64,000 bases of DNA, from positions 1,488,001 to 1,552,000 of the forward strand of contig JAHREC010000062.1 of assembly GCA_020081605.1 (NCBI GenBank), given 5' to 3'. Source of the DNA: Albifimbria verrucaria. Lineage: Eukaryota; Ascomycota; Sordariomycetes; Hypocreales; Stachybotryaceae. The position numbers were made by a program, and so were the translations under genes. Below, piece after piece: positions 35,560-47,400 of the stretch (position 1 is its first letter; every line of letters starts with the position of its first letter). The notes under the pieces are model-generated. The model saw only the letters and a program-made list of their open reading frames with translations, was not told where the DNA came from and ran no database searches.

Positions 35560-36303
35560 ATGGCCGGAAAGGACGCTACCAAGGGCAAGAAAGGTATGGG
35601 ATGATCCAACAGACAAAGCGATTCGCAACTGCCAGCAAATTGTTTTCCTGCCGAACGGGATGCGAGTCAAATTACCACAAGCAATTTTCCGCATCATGCA
35701 GCAGCAGTTTTTGCGAGTTCTGAACAAGAGCGATTGCTGATGTGTTTCCTCATGTAGCCGCCCCCAAGGGCACCAAGCAGGCCAACGCTGCTGCCAAGGC
35801 TGCTCTCAAGGGTGTAAGTTGACCCCGTGCTTGGAACCTTGCGATGCAGATTCTGACCTTGTTCTACAGTCCAACTCTACCAAGCAGCGCAAGGTCCGCT
35901 ACAGCACCTCCTTCCACCGCCCCAAGACCCTGGTGCTGTCCCGCTCGCCCAAGTACCCCCGCAAGTCGATCCCTCACTTGCCTCGTCTCGATGAGCACAA
36001 GGTCGTCGTCCACCCTCTCAACACTGAGAGCGCCATGAAGAAGATGGAGGAGAACAACACCCTCGTCTTCATCGTCGATATCATAGGCCAACAAGGCCCA
36101 GATCAAGCTGGCCCTGAAGAAGCTCTACGACATTGACACCGTCAAGATCAACACCCTGATCCGGTATGTTGGCCAATGGATATAACCGGAGCCCTTGCTA
36201 ACCTGGTTAATACAGCCCTGACGGTACCAAGAAGGCTTTCGCCCGCCTCACCCCTGACGTCGATGCTCTCGATGTTGCCGCCAACAAGCTGTCTCTGGTT
36301 TAA
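35560..36303 (+). CDS. RPL25: 60S ribosomal protein uL23 (yeast Rpl25)
   Basis: Ribosomal protein at the peptide exit tunnel, where SRP and nascent-chain factors dock. Exons: 35560-35593, 35758-35813, 35870-36163, 36216-36303; restored length 156 residues. A basic Lys/Ala-rich eukaryotic extension ([24 protein letters not shown]) precedes the uL23 core: [72 protein letters not shown] and the end [10 protein letters not shown]. The frame is broken by one extra T at about 36084, between VDI and [10 protein letters not shown]. This is the only insertion I found in the window. Confidence 0.93.
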
Positions 36304-36689
36304 AAAGCTTTTGGTGGTTGATTGTTTTCTACGGGGTTTGGTTTGGTCTTGCAAAATGCGAAGCATCGGGCATCGGAAAAGGCGCACTAGAGCTTAGTCT
36401 TTTATTGGGTTAAAATGATGATGAATCCAAAAGACCAGCCATTCACTAGTTTCTGCAATGAATTCGTGACATGTACCATCGTAGTCATTATCTGCATGTA
36501 GATATATGTGCCATTCGTGATCTGATGGTCTTGAAGTTAACTAAAATTACACAACCTGAGCTACGTAAGAAATAGTCAGATTTGGGGCTGCAAAAACACG
36601 GAAAGTTGACGTGCTCCCATCCATATCCGACCAGATACAAAGCAATGGTCTTTCTTACTTCATTCTAGTATACATCAATCAACCAGCCC
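36304..36689. other. Convergent intergenic region, RPL25 / TIM8
   Basis: 0.39 kb between stop codons; presumed 3' UTRs. Nothing else seen. Confidence 0.45.
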
Positions 36690-37067
36690 CTAAGATCCTC
36701 GCATGCTGTTGAGGTGCTTGATGGTCAAGAAGTTGAGGTCGAGGAATCGGTCGACGCAGTTGCTGATGCAAGTCTCCTCGGTCGAGTCCAATGTGGACTT
36801 CTTGATGGAACCGGTGACGCACTTCTTCCAGCAGATGTTGGTCAAGGTGTGCGTCTCTGAAGAGCAATTTTCAGTTAGAGATTGCCGGACGCAGGGGAAG
36901 AATGCCGCTCTGATTGTAGACGCAACAGGATGGGGGAGCTTGGGACTCACGGGCTTGAATCTGCGAACGCTGCTGCTCATTGGCAAGGAACTGGCGCAAT
37001 CGGCCTTGTCCTGATCATTGAGCTTCTCAAGATCTGCGGACTCGTAGGAGGGCTGCGACATGCTCAT
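36690..37067 (-). CDS. TIM8: Small Tim chaperone Tim8
   Basis: Mitochondrial intermembrane-space chaperone that works with Tim13 on hydrophobic import precursors. Exons 36951-37067 and 36690-36856; restored length 94 residues. The twin CX3C motif is clear: NICWKKCVTGSI and ETCISNCVDRFLDL, with the Tim8-type tail IKHLNSMRGS. One base is lost near 36999 in exon 1, after DQDKAD; the restored frame reads RQFLANEQQRSQIQA, the expected helix. The start at 37067 was chosen at MSMSQPSYES; a further upstream in-frame ATG lies in what looks like leader. Tim8 rather than Tim13, Tim9 or Tim10 by the spacing and the DRFLD context. Confidence 0.9.
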   Translation of the reverse strand: MSMSQPSYESADLEKLNDQDKADCASSLPMSSSVRRFKPVSPKLPHPVASTIRAAFFPCVRQSLTENCSSETHTLTNICWKKCVTGSIKKSTLDSTEETCISNCVDRFLDLNFLTIKHLNSMRGS

Positions 37068-37764
37068 GGTGGCGGCTGCTGAATGGTGTAGTGTCGAGGA
37101 ATGTCGATGTAGAAGAGCGCAAACTTCAAATGTCAAGATTTTAGAGCTGGCCCTTCATTTGTCAAGTGCTGGGTACGTACCTTGCTTGCCAGCCCCACAT
37201 CTGGGTCTGCTTGCTGGCACTTCTTCCACCTCATAAATCCTCGGATTCCAAAAGGACGCGATCTGCAAAACAACATATCTACCAGAGTTGTTACATCGTA
37301 ATGAAATAAAGTGGAATGTACCAAATTAGCCCCAAGTTGGCTACCAATCTCATTTTTGTGATCCAGCGACAAGTATATGCTGCTAAAGCGTCCAGCGACT
37401 GATGACTGTTCGCCTAGCTTGCGGAAGCCAATCAACAGCGCTGAGCAGAATTTCCAGTTGGTAAACTGGTGTTTTGGTTTGACCATCCGCCAGAAATGTA
37501 GCATGATGCTGACCATAGAGCGTGCCATGGTTTAGATATTGCAATCCAGACTTATTCACCCGTCACGGAATCGTCATGTCAATTCAATTCAAAAACAGGT
37601 CTATTAAGCTAGGAAACGTTCAGTAAGTGACCGGACAGATCTAAAGGCGTTGCTGTATCCGAAAGAGATGAAATGTTCTAGGAAACCCAACCCAAACGTC
37701 GTCCATAAATATACCAACTGTGATCTCAAATACACCTGAATACAGTACATAGTATAGTTGGCGA
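37068..37764. other. Intergenic region, TIM8 promoter / MNR2 3' side
   Basis: 0.7 kb between two minus-strand genes. It holds the TIM8 promoter on its left and the MNR2 3' UTR on its right. Open frames here are unremarkable; no gene called. Confidence 0.4.
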
Positions 37765-39649
37765 TTAGATGTACCGAGCCCACCGAGCCCAAGAGAGAAT
37801 CATAGCACACAAGACAATCATGGTTCCGATTATACCGAAGAAAGGACCCAGGTGATGCGCATCAGCAAAAGGAACTGGAACGTTCATGCCAAACACACCG
37901 CTGACGAGGTTGAGAGGAACCAGGACGGATGCCAGGAAGGTGATTTTGCTTAAAACGCGGTTTGTATCGGTTCCTTGAGAGATGCTGTTGATGGAAAGTG
38001 TTGCCAGATAGTTGCTATGTGCTCGAGACAGCATTTTTCGAAATGCCCAAGGTTCGTTGCCATAGTCACAACATGATCTTGAATATCACCAAGATACATT
38101 CCAATGTCCATTCGGGGCGTGACCTGGTAGTTCTCATTGCAACGCTTGGTGAATCCGCGAAGCACATCTGCCTTGCCACCTAGAAGTCTTAATAGAGCCA
38201 TGCAGTTTTTTCGGACACGTCCAATTGATCGCAAGAATGAGTTCGAGTCATCCTCGCGCATGACGAAGACCTCATCTTCGATGGCATCTGCCTCCTGCTC
38301 AATCTGATGAATGACAGGTGCAAACGTATCAACAATGTTATCACTAAATCCGGGAATGTCAGTCAAACAAGAAACTCGATGGGCTTGGAATAACTCCTTA
38401 CATTAGAGCATAGCAGATCCAGTCGCTGCTCAGCGAAACGTAATCCTTCAACGCAGTAATTCTCTTGCGAACTTGCGAAGCATGAGTATTCGAGCAAAAC
38501 TGAAGCTCAATGTGCCCTCCCGGAAAACAATGACATAGATATTGAATGGCTCGTATTCAATACCATCGGGTTCTTCAACAACGTTGAACGACCGGAAGGA
38601 TGCAAAGTAATAGGACGGGAAGAGCTCAATCTTCTCGCGTGCTTCTTGAGTGATAACGTCCTCAATCGTCAAAGGATGGATACCAAAAGCTTTGCAGATT
38701 CCATAAACTTCCTCTTTGGTAGCACTGTTCACATTGAGCCACCATACACCGTCAGCCTCATCTTTTGGCAACTCAAACAACCCACGAATGTCTTCACCAG
38801 GCAATACCAAATCACCTAGCTCAGCAGCATGAATGGTGGATTCCCATGCCGAAGAGAAGAAGCTGAAGCGGTTGTTGTCTACAGCGGGGGTTGCGGCTTG
38901 GCTGCAGATATCTTCTCAGCAACAGCTTTTTCTTGAGCCATGGACTCATCGGAAGGTATATCTAAGATATCCCCATCAAGAGTGACCGCCTGGTTGGCAC
39001 GCGAATCAGCGGAACGGACTCGCAAATCTTCAAATGGCTCAGATGTAGAGTCCCTTCTGCTGTCAACACGAGCAGTTCGCTCTGAATTTATGAAATTATC
39101 CAAATAGTCAAAGTCGATGCGGAGCTGGTCCCGTCGGTGGTCATCTTGAAGCGGGAAACAGACGTCTTCTTCAACGGTTTTGTTGGACAAGATGCTCCCA
39201 GCATCGTTCTCTGCGTTGTGAGACTTGCTGTAGCTCCGGCGACTGGAAACAGACATGGCCCGACTGACGCCGTCTTCATGATCTCCCTTGTTGTCAGAGA
39301 ACGACATGCCCTGTTCTCTACGGCGAGCTTCAGCGAACGCCTTCACCGAGTTAGGGAGAGATGCCTCTCCATCGCTGATGGTGTCGACGGTAGGACGGCG
39401 ATTTCGTCGAGGCATAGGCGAGGGTTCGCCAATGTCTTCATCGATTATGGCTTCTTCGAAGTCTCGCACAAGGATAGCAGGGGTGTTGGGCCCTGCATCT
39501 AAATGCCTCGAGCCGTACAGGCTATCAAACGTTCCTCGGCGGGGTCGCTCCTGTCTCTGGGATGAGACGGATTGGTTGCGATGATCGTCAAGCTCTGGCA
39601 CAGGCGTGTCATAACCTGCGTCAGACACCATCTCGTCGTGGTCAGACAT
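37765..39649 (-). CDS. MNR2: CorA-family Mg2+ transporter, Mnr2/Alr type
   Basis: Magnesium channel; yeast Mnr2 releases Mg2+ from the vacuole, Alr1 imports it at the plasma membrane. Exons 38402-39649 and 37765-38343; restored length 609 residues. Residues 1 to about 255 are a disordered, charged, Ser-rich N-terminal domain (MSDHDEMVSDAGYDTPVPEL). The CorA fold follows: WWLNVNSATKEEVYGICKAF, IHPLTIEDVITQEAREKIE, YVSLSSDWICYALIDNIVD and DIQDHVVTMATNLGHFEK. Two transmembrane helices close the protein, the first preceded by the selectivity signature VFGMNV. One-base losses lie near 38888, 38503 and 38037. I favour Mnr2 over Alr1 on the long N-terminus and overall look, with moderate certainty. 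Confidence 0.85.
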
Positions 39650-40784
39650 ATTGGATAATGTGGGCCTTGGCGGCTTTACTCGTGGTAATTATTCGGAGGG
39701 AAGGGTAGGCTTGTCGATGCCGGAACGTATTGCCGGATTCAAGAGGTGGCCACCATCATTCGTAGGGATGGAAATGTCGCTTAGGACTGTCTAGTATCGT
39801 GCACTCGGCGCGCCCATGCCGCGCCGAGTCGTCGGGTTGTGCAAAATCGTCGATTACTGCGCAGTCCCTAGGTAAGAGACAATGCAGATCGGGTGGTAGG
39901 TTGAAGGTTGTAAATAACGAGTTGTCGAAACGAGAATCGATAGAAGGAGATTTATGGAGGCTTCTTGTTCACTCCGCTGTAGACCCAGCACGCAGGGCCG
40001 AGGAGCGAGGGTGCAAGGCGTAAAAGATGAGTTGATCCAACTTGAAGGCTGGAGAAGGTATTCGAATAAGAGTAGTCGCGAAGCGAGAGAGCGGGTTACT
40101 GGAGTATTGTCGAGTGTCTAGCGACTTTTGAAGCTGGCGAACTTGAATCAAGCGTAATCGGCGGGGGATGAAGCAGAGTCCAAGGGCGACCTTGACTCGC
40201 AATCAGAGCGGCAATCGTCGACGATAAAACCCAAGCGACAGATAACGGCGTCTTTAAAAGCCCGCTCACTGCGAATGACAGACTAGGACATAAGCCAACA
40301 AGGTAAAGGGGTTGGAACCGAAAAGTTTGCTGGAGACAAGTGTGAGGGAAAATTTGTCTACTTTGCCTTGTGTTTGCTCCAGTGGATGTCAGCGCAAGTA
40401 CGTACCTACGTCAACAAAGGGCTGCTTGTTGGACAAACAAGCCTGTAAAAAGAGAGAGCCCAGAGCTAAAGCCCCCATAACTGAGGTGAGAGGCAGCCAG
40501 TGCCAGCACAAAGATGGCAGCAAGGTACACTTTTGCCCCCACATGCAAGCACTGGCGAAATATGCCTGCGACCCGAGGACAGGTACTTGAACGCAAACTG
40601 AGGGCTACCCTGCCTCCTAGACTCGGGCTCGAAGTGGGCCCCTGTACCGGACCGATGCTAAATCCAAGATGTGATGTCTTACCTAATACACTATCAACGT
40701 GGTCGTTCCAGCTCTTGTACCACGATTACATAGTATCAACCGAACAGTTAACAGAATAGCAGTCGTTGGAACGCCGCTGCAATC
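39650..40784. other. Divergent region, MNR2 / SPC1
   Basis: 1.1 kb with the MNR2 leader and promoter on its left. A segment at about 40606-40700 reads on the minus strand like a decayed tRNA (A-box-like TAGTGTATTAGG, B-box-like TTCGAGCCC) but has no acceptor-stem pairing, so it is not called. No protein gene seen. Confidence 0.4.
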
Positions 40785-41166
40785 ATGGCTGATCAAATAT
40801 TGGATCAGCTGCGGGATATTTTTGAGGGTCAAATCGTACGCAAACACAACGTTCTACCAGTTGTCCACCTAGCTGACATGCGCGCCTACCATAGGATTTC
40901 GATGGCCAGAGACGTTCAGAAGTCCTCGCAACGGTATTGCTGGCGGTAACTGGAGTATGATTGTCCTGCTTTCCTCATGGCCCCATGATCCAATGTTAAC
41001 ATAGTACGTGCAGCTTCTCGCCTTCAACATCGGTTACACGCTCCAAGATATTCAGAAAGCCGTATACGTCGGGCTGGGAGGCACTCTGCTTACGTTCATT
41101 GCCGTTGTGCCAGCGTGGCCTATGTACAATAAGAACCCAGTCAAGTGGTTACCAATCGCAACATAG
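40785..41166 (+). CDS. SPC1: Signal peptidase complex subunit Spc1
   Basis: Small non-catalytic subunit of the ER signal peptidase complex. Exons 40785-40835, 40895-40954, 41014-41166; 87 residues. The N-terminus MADQILDQLRDIFEGQIDFD is cytosolic. Two transmembrane hairpin helices follow: VLLAVTGLLAFNIGYTLQ and YVGLGGTLLTFIAVVPAWP, ending with MYNKNPVKWLP, the family's conserved tail. The third exon was started at 41014, after tacgtgcag, because this joins TG to LLAFNIG; an AG at about 40994 would add residues that do not fit. No frame break. The stop codon is 200 bp from that of RBX1, which is convergent. Confidence 0.9.
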
Positions 41167-41365
41167 CGCGAGTAGTGAATAATGATGAAGATGGTGGCTT
41201 GATTATGATAAGGGATGGGTCCAGGTCAGAACTAGATAGTTCCGATAATCGTCCGAATCGTTTATATCCTCTCTGCAATACGTGCCAATGTCCACGGTGT
41301 AACAGCCAAGTTCTTTTCGCCGTCTGTTATATCCATTCTCGCCCTTGATCCAGCATAACACCCAT

Positions 41366-41893
<528 letters not shown>

Positions 41894-43201
41894 GGCTCCA
41901 GACCACTCAACGTATTCGATCGGGTATGTAATATCTTCTCGATGTCGCCGTCTAAGCCTGGCGTGTATGCTTCGTTCGTGTACGTTTGTAGCGACTCTAG
42001 TCGGCCTGGCCTGTGAACTTTTCGTCGCGGATTTGCGGTGTTGAATAAGGCAAGGCTGAAGGTGACCTCACTATGTTTGCGGTCAGTCTGGGTATGTGGG
42101 AGCAAGTTGGAACAGCAGTGTCCCGCAGCTGCTGGAACCCTTGTGGTAAGCCTGAGGGAGAGGGGACGTGGTTGGTTGTGGGACCTACCTAGATGAAAAA
42201 TTGGAGCAGAACAAATCGGATCTCAGGTATGCGAGAGGAGGGAATTCATATCAGTGGCAGAAAATGGAACAGATACATGATTGCCGCGAGTGAAGCGTCA
42301 CAAAGTAGCTTTCGCGTTGTTGCCTGGCTCTTCTTTCACCTGGAGGGGCATGTACAAAGCACCACATCTGCATGATAGACGCTTCTAGGTACCTCTAGCT
42401 GAGTACCTACCTATCAGGTATTAAGCAAGTAGCTCGCCCAAGGCAAGTAGCAAGTGAGAGCAGGTAGAAGCAAGTACTGCATAACTAAATCACCGGTACT
42501 GCTGGCGCAACTAGGTTAGGCAAAGACGCAGTTACATAGTATGGGTAGTCAGCCCCGTGGTTAGCTACCTCTAGGTACCTAAGTAGGTGAGTACCACCCT
42601 TCCAGGTAGGGGGCAAAGGTAAACAGGTTATGCCATGGCTGCGGGGCCACGACAGGGCAGGCTCTCATCGTGTACATCAGAGTCTCCTACGGCGACCAGA
42701 TCCAGCAGCCGGTATGAGCGATCCATTTCCTTAAAACTCCATAGAGCTCCAGTTTTGGTGCACAGAACTTTAAGCAACCCCTATCTATGGTGTGTCTGCC
42801 CCTTTCAGCCGTTTTCGGTGGCCCGTAACCATTGTCTCAGATTTGGGCCTCGGGCATGGACATGACATGGGCTGTGCCTGTGCTGAACCTGTAGGTCAGC
42901 ACAAAATATGCGTGTATCGAGGTCGCCTGCTCCACCTGGGGTACCTTACCTTTCTGTCTTTTGACGCAACTGACAGGATTGTTCTCCTTCCCTTATCAGC
43001 CCGACCTATTTGACTTCACCTTGCACCATGGTCAAGCTATCCAACCTCCTCTCCCTCAACTCTTTTCTTTGCCTTTGTGAAATTGCCACCGAGCACGCTT
43101 CGTCCTCACCGCCGAGAGAGCATCACGCTGCCGTCTCTTAAGTTCCAACCGATTCGAAAGCCGACCGACACCCCCACTACCACCATTGTCATACTACTAC
43201 C
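41894..43201. other. 1.3 kb divergent region, RBX1 / PNRC-like gene
   Basis: Holds the RBX1 promoter and the leader of the PNRC-like gene. Dense in CTAGGTACCTA- and AGTACCTACCTA-like palindromic units at about 42385-42610, plus AAGCAAGTAGC repeats. No gene seen. Confidence 0.4.
42385..42610. repeat. Cluster of GGTACCT/AGGTACC palindromic units
   Basis: At least five copies of CTAGGTACCT or GAGTACCTACC variants, interspersed with CAAGTAG units, in 225 bp. A similar but smaller cluster lies at 21430-21480. Function unknown. Confidence 0.6.
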
Positions 43202-44330
43202 ATGACGGACGCTTCTCTCCAACAGAATCAAAGCCCTGCACGCCGCCGCCAAGGCCGCCGCCAGGGCAAGGCGGGAGGCCAGAAGGCGTACGCATCCGAA
43301 AATGATGCCGGTATTCTAGATACCTCTCATTTCCAGATGCAGCCCCAAACCCCAGGAAAGACGGGCTCGGCATCACCATTGCACCAGGACTCCAACGCAT
43401 CGCAACCGGGATCGAGACAGAAGAACAAAGCCAAGCCCAAGCCCAAGAACCAAATTGCGTCCCCGAGTCAACCCGGGCAGTCCGTCATACCCCGCCGCCG
43501 CCGCAGCGTTCCGCTTCCTCAAAATCCGGTTCTGCTGCGGCCTTTGCTGGCGCAACTTTCCATGCCTCTCCTGCTCCTTCTGCGTTGCCGATTCCAAGCT
43601 TCCTTGCTAAAGCTAATAATGACTCCCCGGTTTCAAGAGATGCAAAAGATATCTTGCAGGAGCCCTCCCCAGCAACAGATACGGAGGTTCCAACTCCGTA
43701 TCGGCCCACGTCAACTGCTAATCCACACGAATCTCCTCTTGATTTCATGTTCCGGGCTCATAGAGAAGAGAAAGAGCGCCGCCGTCGTGAGAGTTTTCAC
43801 GGTCAGCAGTCGAAGGGATACCGAACCACATCGCCATCATTGCAATCTCCATTTGAACTTAGTAGCTCTCCAAAGGCGCCAAGCTCGCTGCAAGCCCATC
43901 ACTTTAAGCAACAGCACATCGGGATTGGCACCTCAGAGCTCGACGGAACACCCGGCCGTCCGATGGGGCCAGCGTTTTCTACTCCGTATCACGAGCGTAT
44001 TAAGGCCGCCCGAGGAGCTGCATCTAAGTCAATCCCTGAACACGCGCCTCAGAGGCCTCACGGTAGCGATGTGACAGAGGATCCAACGGAAGCACTAAAG
44101 AAATTCCTTTTCAGTGGAAATGGCATGTCTAACGGCCCGTCTAAATTATCTTTGTCGACGGCGCCTTCGGCTCCTGTATCGGGTAACAGGACTGCCCCTC
44201 TACACCTCTCGCTACCCAGCCGCCTGACAACAGAACCAGCAGTATTCAAGCAATGGAGAATGATCTCCGGAGGATCTTGAAGTTGGACATGGCGCCAGAT
44301 ACGTCTTCGGATCAGAGGCTTTATCATTAA
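43202..44330 (+). CDS. Disordered protein with PNRC/EDC1-like motif (putative decapping activator)
   Basis: Restored length 376 residues, intronless, almost entirely low-complexity. Conserved-looking islands: a basic start (SPARRRQGRRQGKAGGQKAY), ENDAGILDTSHF, ALPIPSFLAKANNDSPV, SPLDFMFRAHREEKERRRR, EALKKFLFSGN and the C-terminal helix AMENDLRRILKLDM. The short Pro motif LPIPSFL is of the type that Edc1/PNRC proteins use to bind the Dcp1 EVH1 domain and stimulate mRNA decapping. That assignment rests on motif resemblance and on my memory that fungal proteins with these islands are tagged PNRC, so the role is inferred. One-base losses lie near 43488 and 44196. Confidence 0.65.
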
Positions 44331-45098
44331 CGACCGGATCATTCCTGACCAGGCATCTTGTTTTAGCTGCGCTGCTGCATTTGCTGATTTTGTACCGTTG
44401 ATGATTAATATCTGATATTTCATGGAGTACATGAGATTTTTGGGAACCATGGCCTGCTGGTCTTATTAGACCTACCATACATGGCTTGAGGAGGCTCAAG
44501 ACTTGGCGATGCATTTCGAGTATAGGTTACTTGAGTGATGTCTGTGGCTCTGGCATGGGCCCTGGTTCTCACAGACATTTGGATCTACATTTACTTGATA
44601 TGAGACGTGTGTACGGCGAATCATTTGGGCTTGGGCTGGTTTTCATGATACCCGGGGTTTTCTTGGTGGACGTTTGGACCATTGCTGGCTGATCATTGCA
44701 CTACGATGAGACATTGTCTGTCTTGGACGTCATCATAACTCATGGATACTAAGACGAATCTTTGCTGGTCTGGTTTATAAGGGCGTCGTCAGGGAAACGT
44801 ATGGTGGCGGACAGGAAAGGAAAGGAGCTACTGCGCTGCATGTAATGGCGCTCACAGGTGTTAGGAATATTCACCACGTTGATACATGCTTTACAACATG
44901 AATATAACATGTACTCGCTCGTATTGATATAAATTTTATCTCTCATCCCCCACTATTTCGTCTGTCTGTTCATTCCTCGTCCATGGAAGCATCGAGTGCC
45001 GCTTTTGTCTGTGCCATATCATATCTTCCCCAAGGGTTAATGAAGTAAGATAAGGCGGGTCCTGTACTGTTTCATGTCTGCCACGGAAGAGTGAGTTG
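44331..45098. other. Convergent intergenic region
   Basis: 0.77 kb between two stop codons, AT-rich at its right end. Presumed 3' UTRs; no gene seen. Confidence 0.45.
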
Positions 45099-46821
45099 CT
45101 ATGGAGTGTGTTGCCTATTTCTTCTTCTTCTTTCTTCATGTGAATACAAAATGCCATGGGAAACCAGTAAATACTTGGAGAAAAATTCCTCCGCGAAATC
45201 GTCGAATTTAACGTAGTCGGCCCCCAGACGGTATGCTGCGGCAATGCCACTCACGCAAGCAAGCTCATGCATGTTCTATCAATCGAATGTTAGTAGAACG
45301 GATATTCCCATGCTTCGGATATGTCATACCACAAGCGTCCAAGAGCCAGCAAACCAAACGCTTCTCTTTCCATGGAGAAACATCATGCCGGGAACCACAC
45401 GTAGGTAATGTAGCCATCGATGACCAAGTTGATGCCACCAGTCGCGTTTGATGATTTTGCTTTCATCAATCTCTCCGATTGTCCAAAGATGTTCTTGTTT
45501 CTTGTTGAGAAATATAGTCTGATAGACAGGTTCGTAGGAGGACCCAGCCTTGAGGTTGGCTTCCTTGAGTTGATGCTGATAATTACTGCAGTTGAAAGAC
45601 ATTTCAATCAAGCGCGGATCGTCCTTATATGAGAGTGTGTAGTACATAGGACGGAATCCTGGTGACCCGTCTTCGCCCTTTGAGAATGCGATCTGCTTCT
45701 TTTGCTCGTCGGATCGCGGTTCTGCACAGAGCTCTGGTTTGAAATAAGTTTCGTAATGCTGCTCGAAATACTTAGAGTCCGAATGGGTCACAGTAATGTC
45801 GTCGTAGAATGCAGCGCCCCCAAAACAAATCTCTCCCGCCACGTTGCCTTCTTGCCCAATAAGCGGAGGGCTTCGTCTGCCAGAACGCAGAGGACCATTT
45901 CGTCAAACTGCTCAGTGGCCTTCTCGTCAGTAGTAACGTTCCGGATAAAAAGTGAAACCCCAGCTCGTGAGCGAGAGATCACGCTATCTACCGCTGTATC
46001 GGTCTTTATTTGGACACCTTTTCTTTCTAAGTCTTCCTCCACTTGCCGTAGAAGTCATGCAGAGAATCGAAAGTAAACATTCGTGGTAGATTCGGCAAAA
46101 GGGTATCTGTGTCGTAATTCCATAATTTCATATTTGGGTCATTGAAGAGACGCTCAATTATGGCCGAAGGAACACTTGCGGTTTGATTACCCGTTCCAAG
46201 AAACAAAGCGGTTAGGGGTACACCATTTTATCACCAAAGTCTTTGCTAAAGAAGAAGACTCGGAGCATAATGCTAATTGGGATGAGGCCAAAGACTGGCA
46301 TAGTCCACTTTATGAACTTAAGGAAGAAGCCAAATCGTTTAATATCAGAAGAATATCGCTGAACGAGTGGACTGGGGAAGCAGTTGGTCCAAAAGCCTTC
46401 GTCTCCCTTTCCGAAGGAGACCTGCAGCCGAACTTCTTGGGGTGGGTGTCCGTAGTGATTGAAGAAGTTGTATGTGTGCTTGAAGATCTAGTTGAAAGGT
46501 CACCATAGGCAAACATTGAAGGCTTTGCATAGCATAAGTACTGACCGGAGATCCGCCCTGCACACCATTGTTCATCCAGGCCGCTCCGTATTTGTCCTTG
46601 TCAAGTGGAATAGATGTCGCCTGTCCTCCCACAACACTGCTCTTCTCTAATAGAGTGACTTTAAACTTGTCCGGATGGTTTGCCAAAGTAGCGGCGCAGG
46701 ACTGAAGTGCTGTTAGATGCCGCCAGACCGAAGCATTCTTTGGGGAAGGAAACATTACCATCCCTGCCGCGCCAGCTCCTACAATCACGATGTGTCGCTT
46801 TTTGCCCTCTTGCGGCGCCAT
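45099..46821 (-). CDS. FAD-dependent amine-oxidase-like flavoenzyme
   Basis: Flavoprotein of the NAD(P)-binding Rossmann / amine-oxidase fold, substrate unknown. Exons: 46759-46821, 46546-46701, 45330-46487, 45099-45275; restored length 518 residues. The dinucleotide-binding motif spans intron 1: HIVIVGAGAAGM then SCAATLANH, followed by VTLLEKSSVVGGQATSIP. Other islands: GAAWMNNGVQGGSP, KDFGDKMVYPL, GTGNQTASVPSAI, DDITVTHSDSKYF, MYYTLSYKDDP, VWFAGSWTLV and NMHELACVSGIAAAYRLGA, the C-terminal FAD-site block. One-base losses lie near 46216, 46033 and 45819. The protein resembles a widespread fungal 'flavin-containing amine oxidase' group without known function. No transmembrane helix or signal peptide is obvious. 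Confidence 0.82.
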
Positions 46822-47400
46822 GTTGATGCTCAGAACAGAATGACGGGGACAAGATGGAGGTGAGCAAAGTAATACGCATAAAACACCACGAGATGGAGAG
46901 AGTATATGTAGGAGTACCTTTCACAATCTCACGACACGTCATTTACTCAGAGTGATGCACATGATCAGATGGTTGTCAAGTCTAGGAAAATCACGTTTGT
47001 AAAACGAGAGAGAACAAATCAAGAGTGCATGTCTCACCACCATCTCGTCGTGCACGATTGGTGCTGGGAGAGTTCGATGGTGAAGATGACAAAAAGCTTC
47101 CCAGGATCACACACGAAGCTTGGATCTTGATCTTGATCTTGTTACCTTCCTGGCGGTACTTACCGTAAAGTACCGAGCAGGGGGCCGGAGGGCCTGCAAC
47201 ACCTGGTAATGCTCAAGGAGGTACGTACCTTCTACTTCTAACAAGTGACAGCACCTCGCCTGTGTTAGTACTCACGTGAGGCCGCGCTTGTTTGGCGAGA
47301 CGTCTGACACTGCATCACAGCCCTGAGCGACTGTGCACGTATCAAGCAAGAACCACCACACATAAAACCATCGAGGTGTCTATATTCTCGACACCCTACC
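46822..47400. promoter_or_regulatory. Divergent promoter region, flavoenzyme / TDP1
   Basis: 0.58 kb between divergent starts. (GATCTT)n-like units near 47125-47140. No gene seen. Confidence 0.4.

Noticed and set aside
37133..37528. 131-codon open frame between TIM8 and MNR2
   Set aside because: No conserved-looking block and position within the expected TIM8 promoter and leader.
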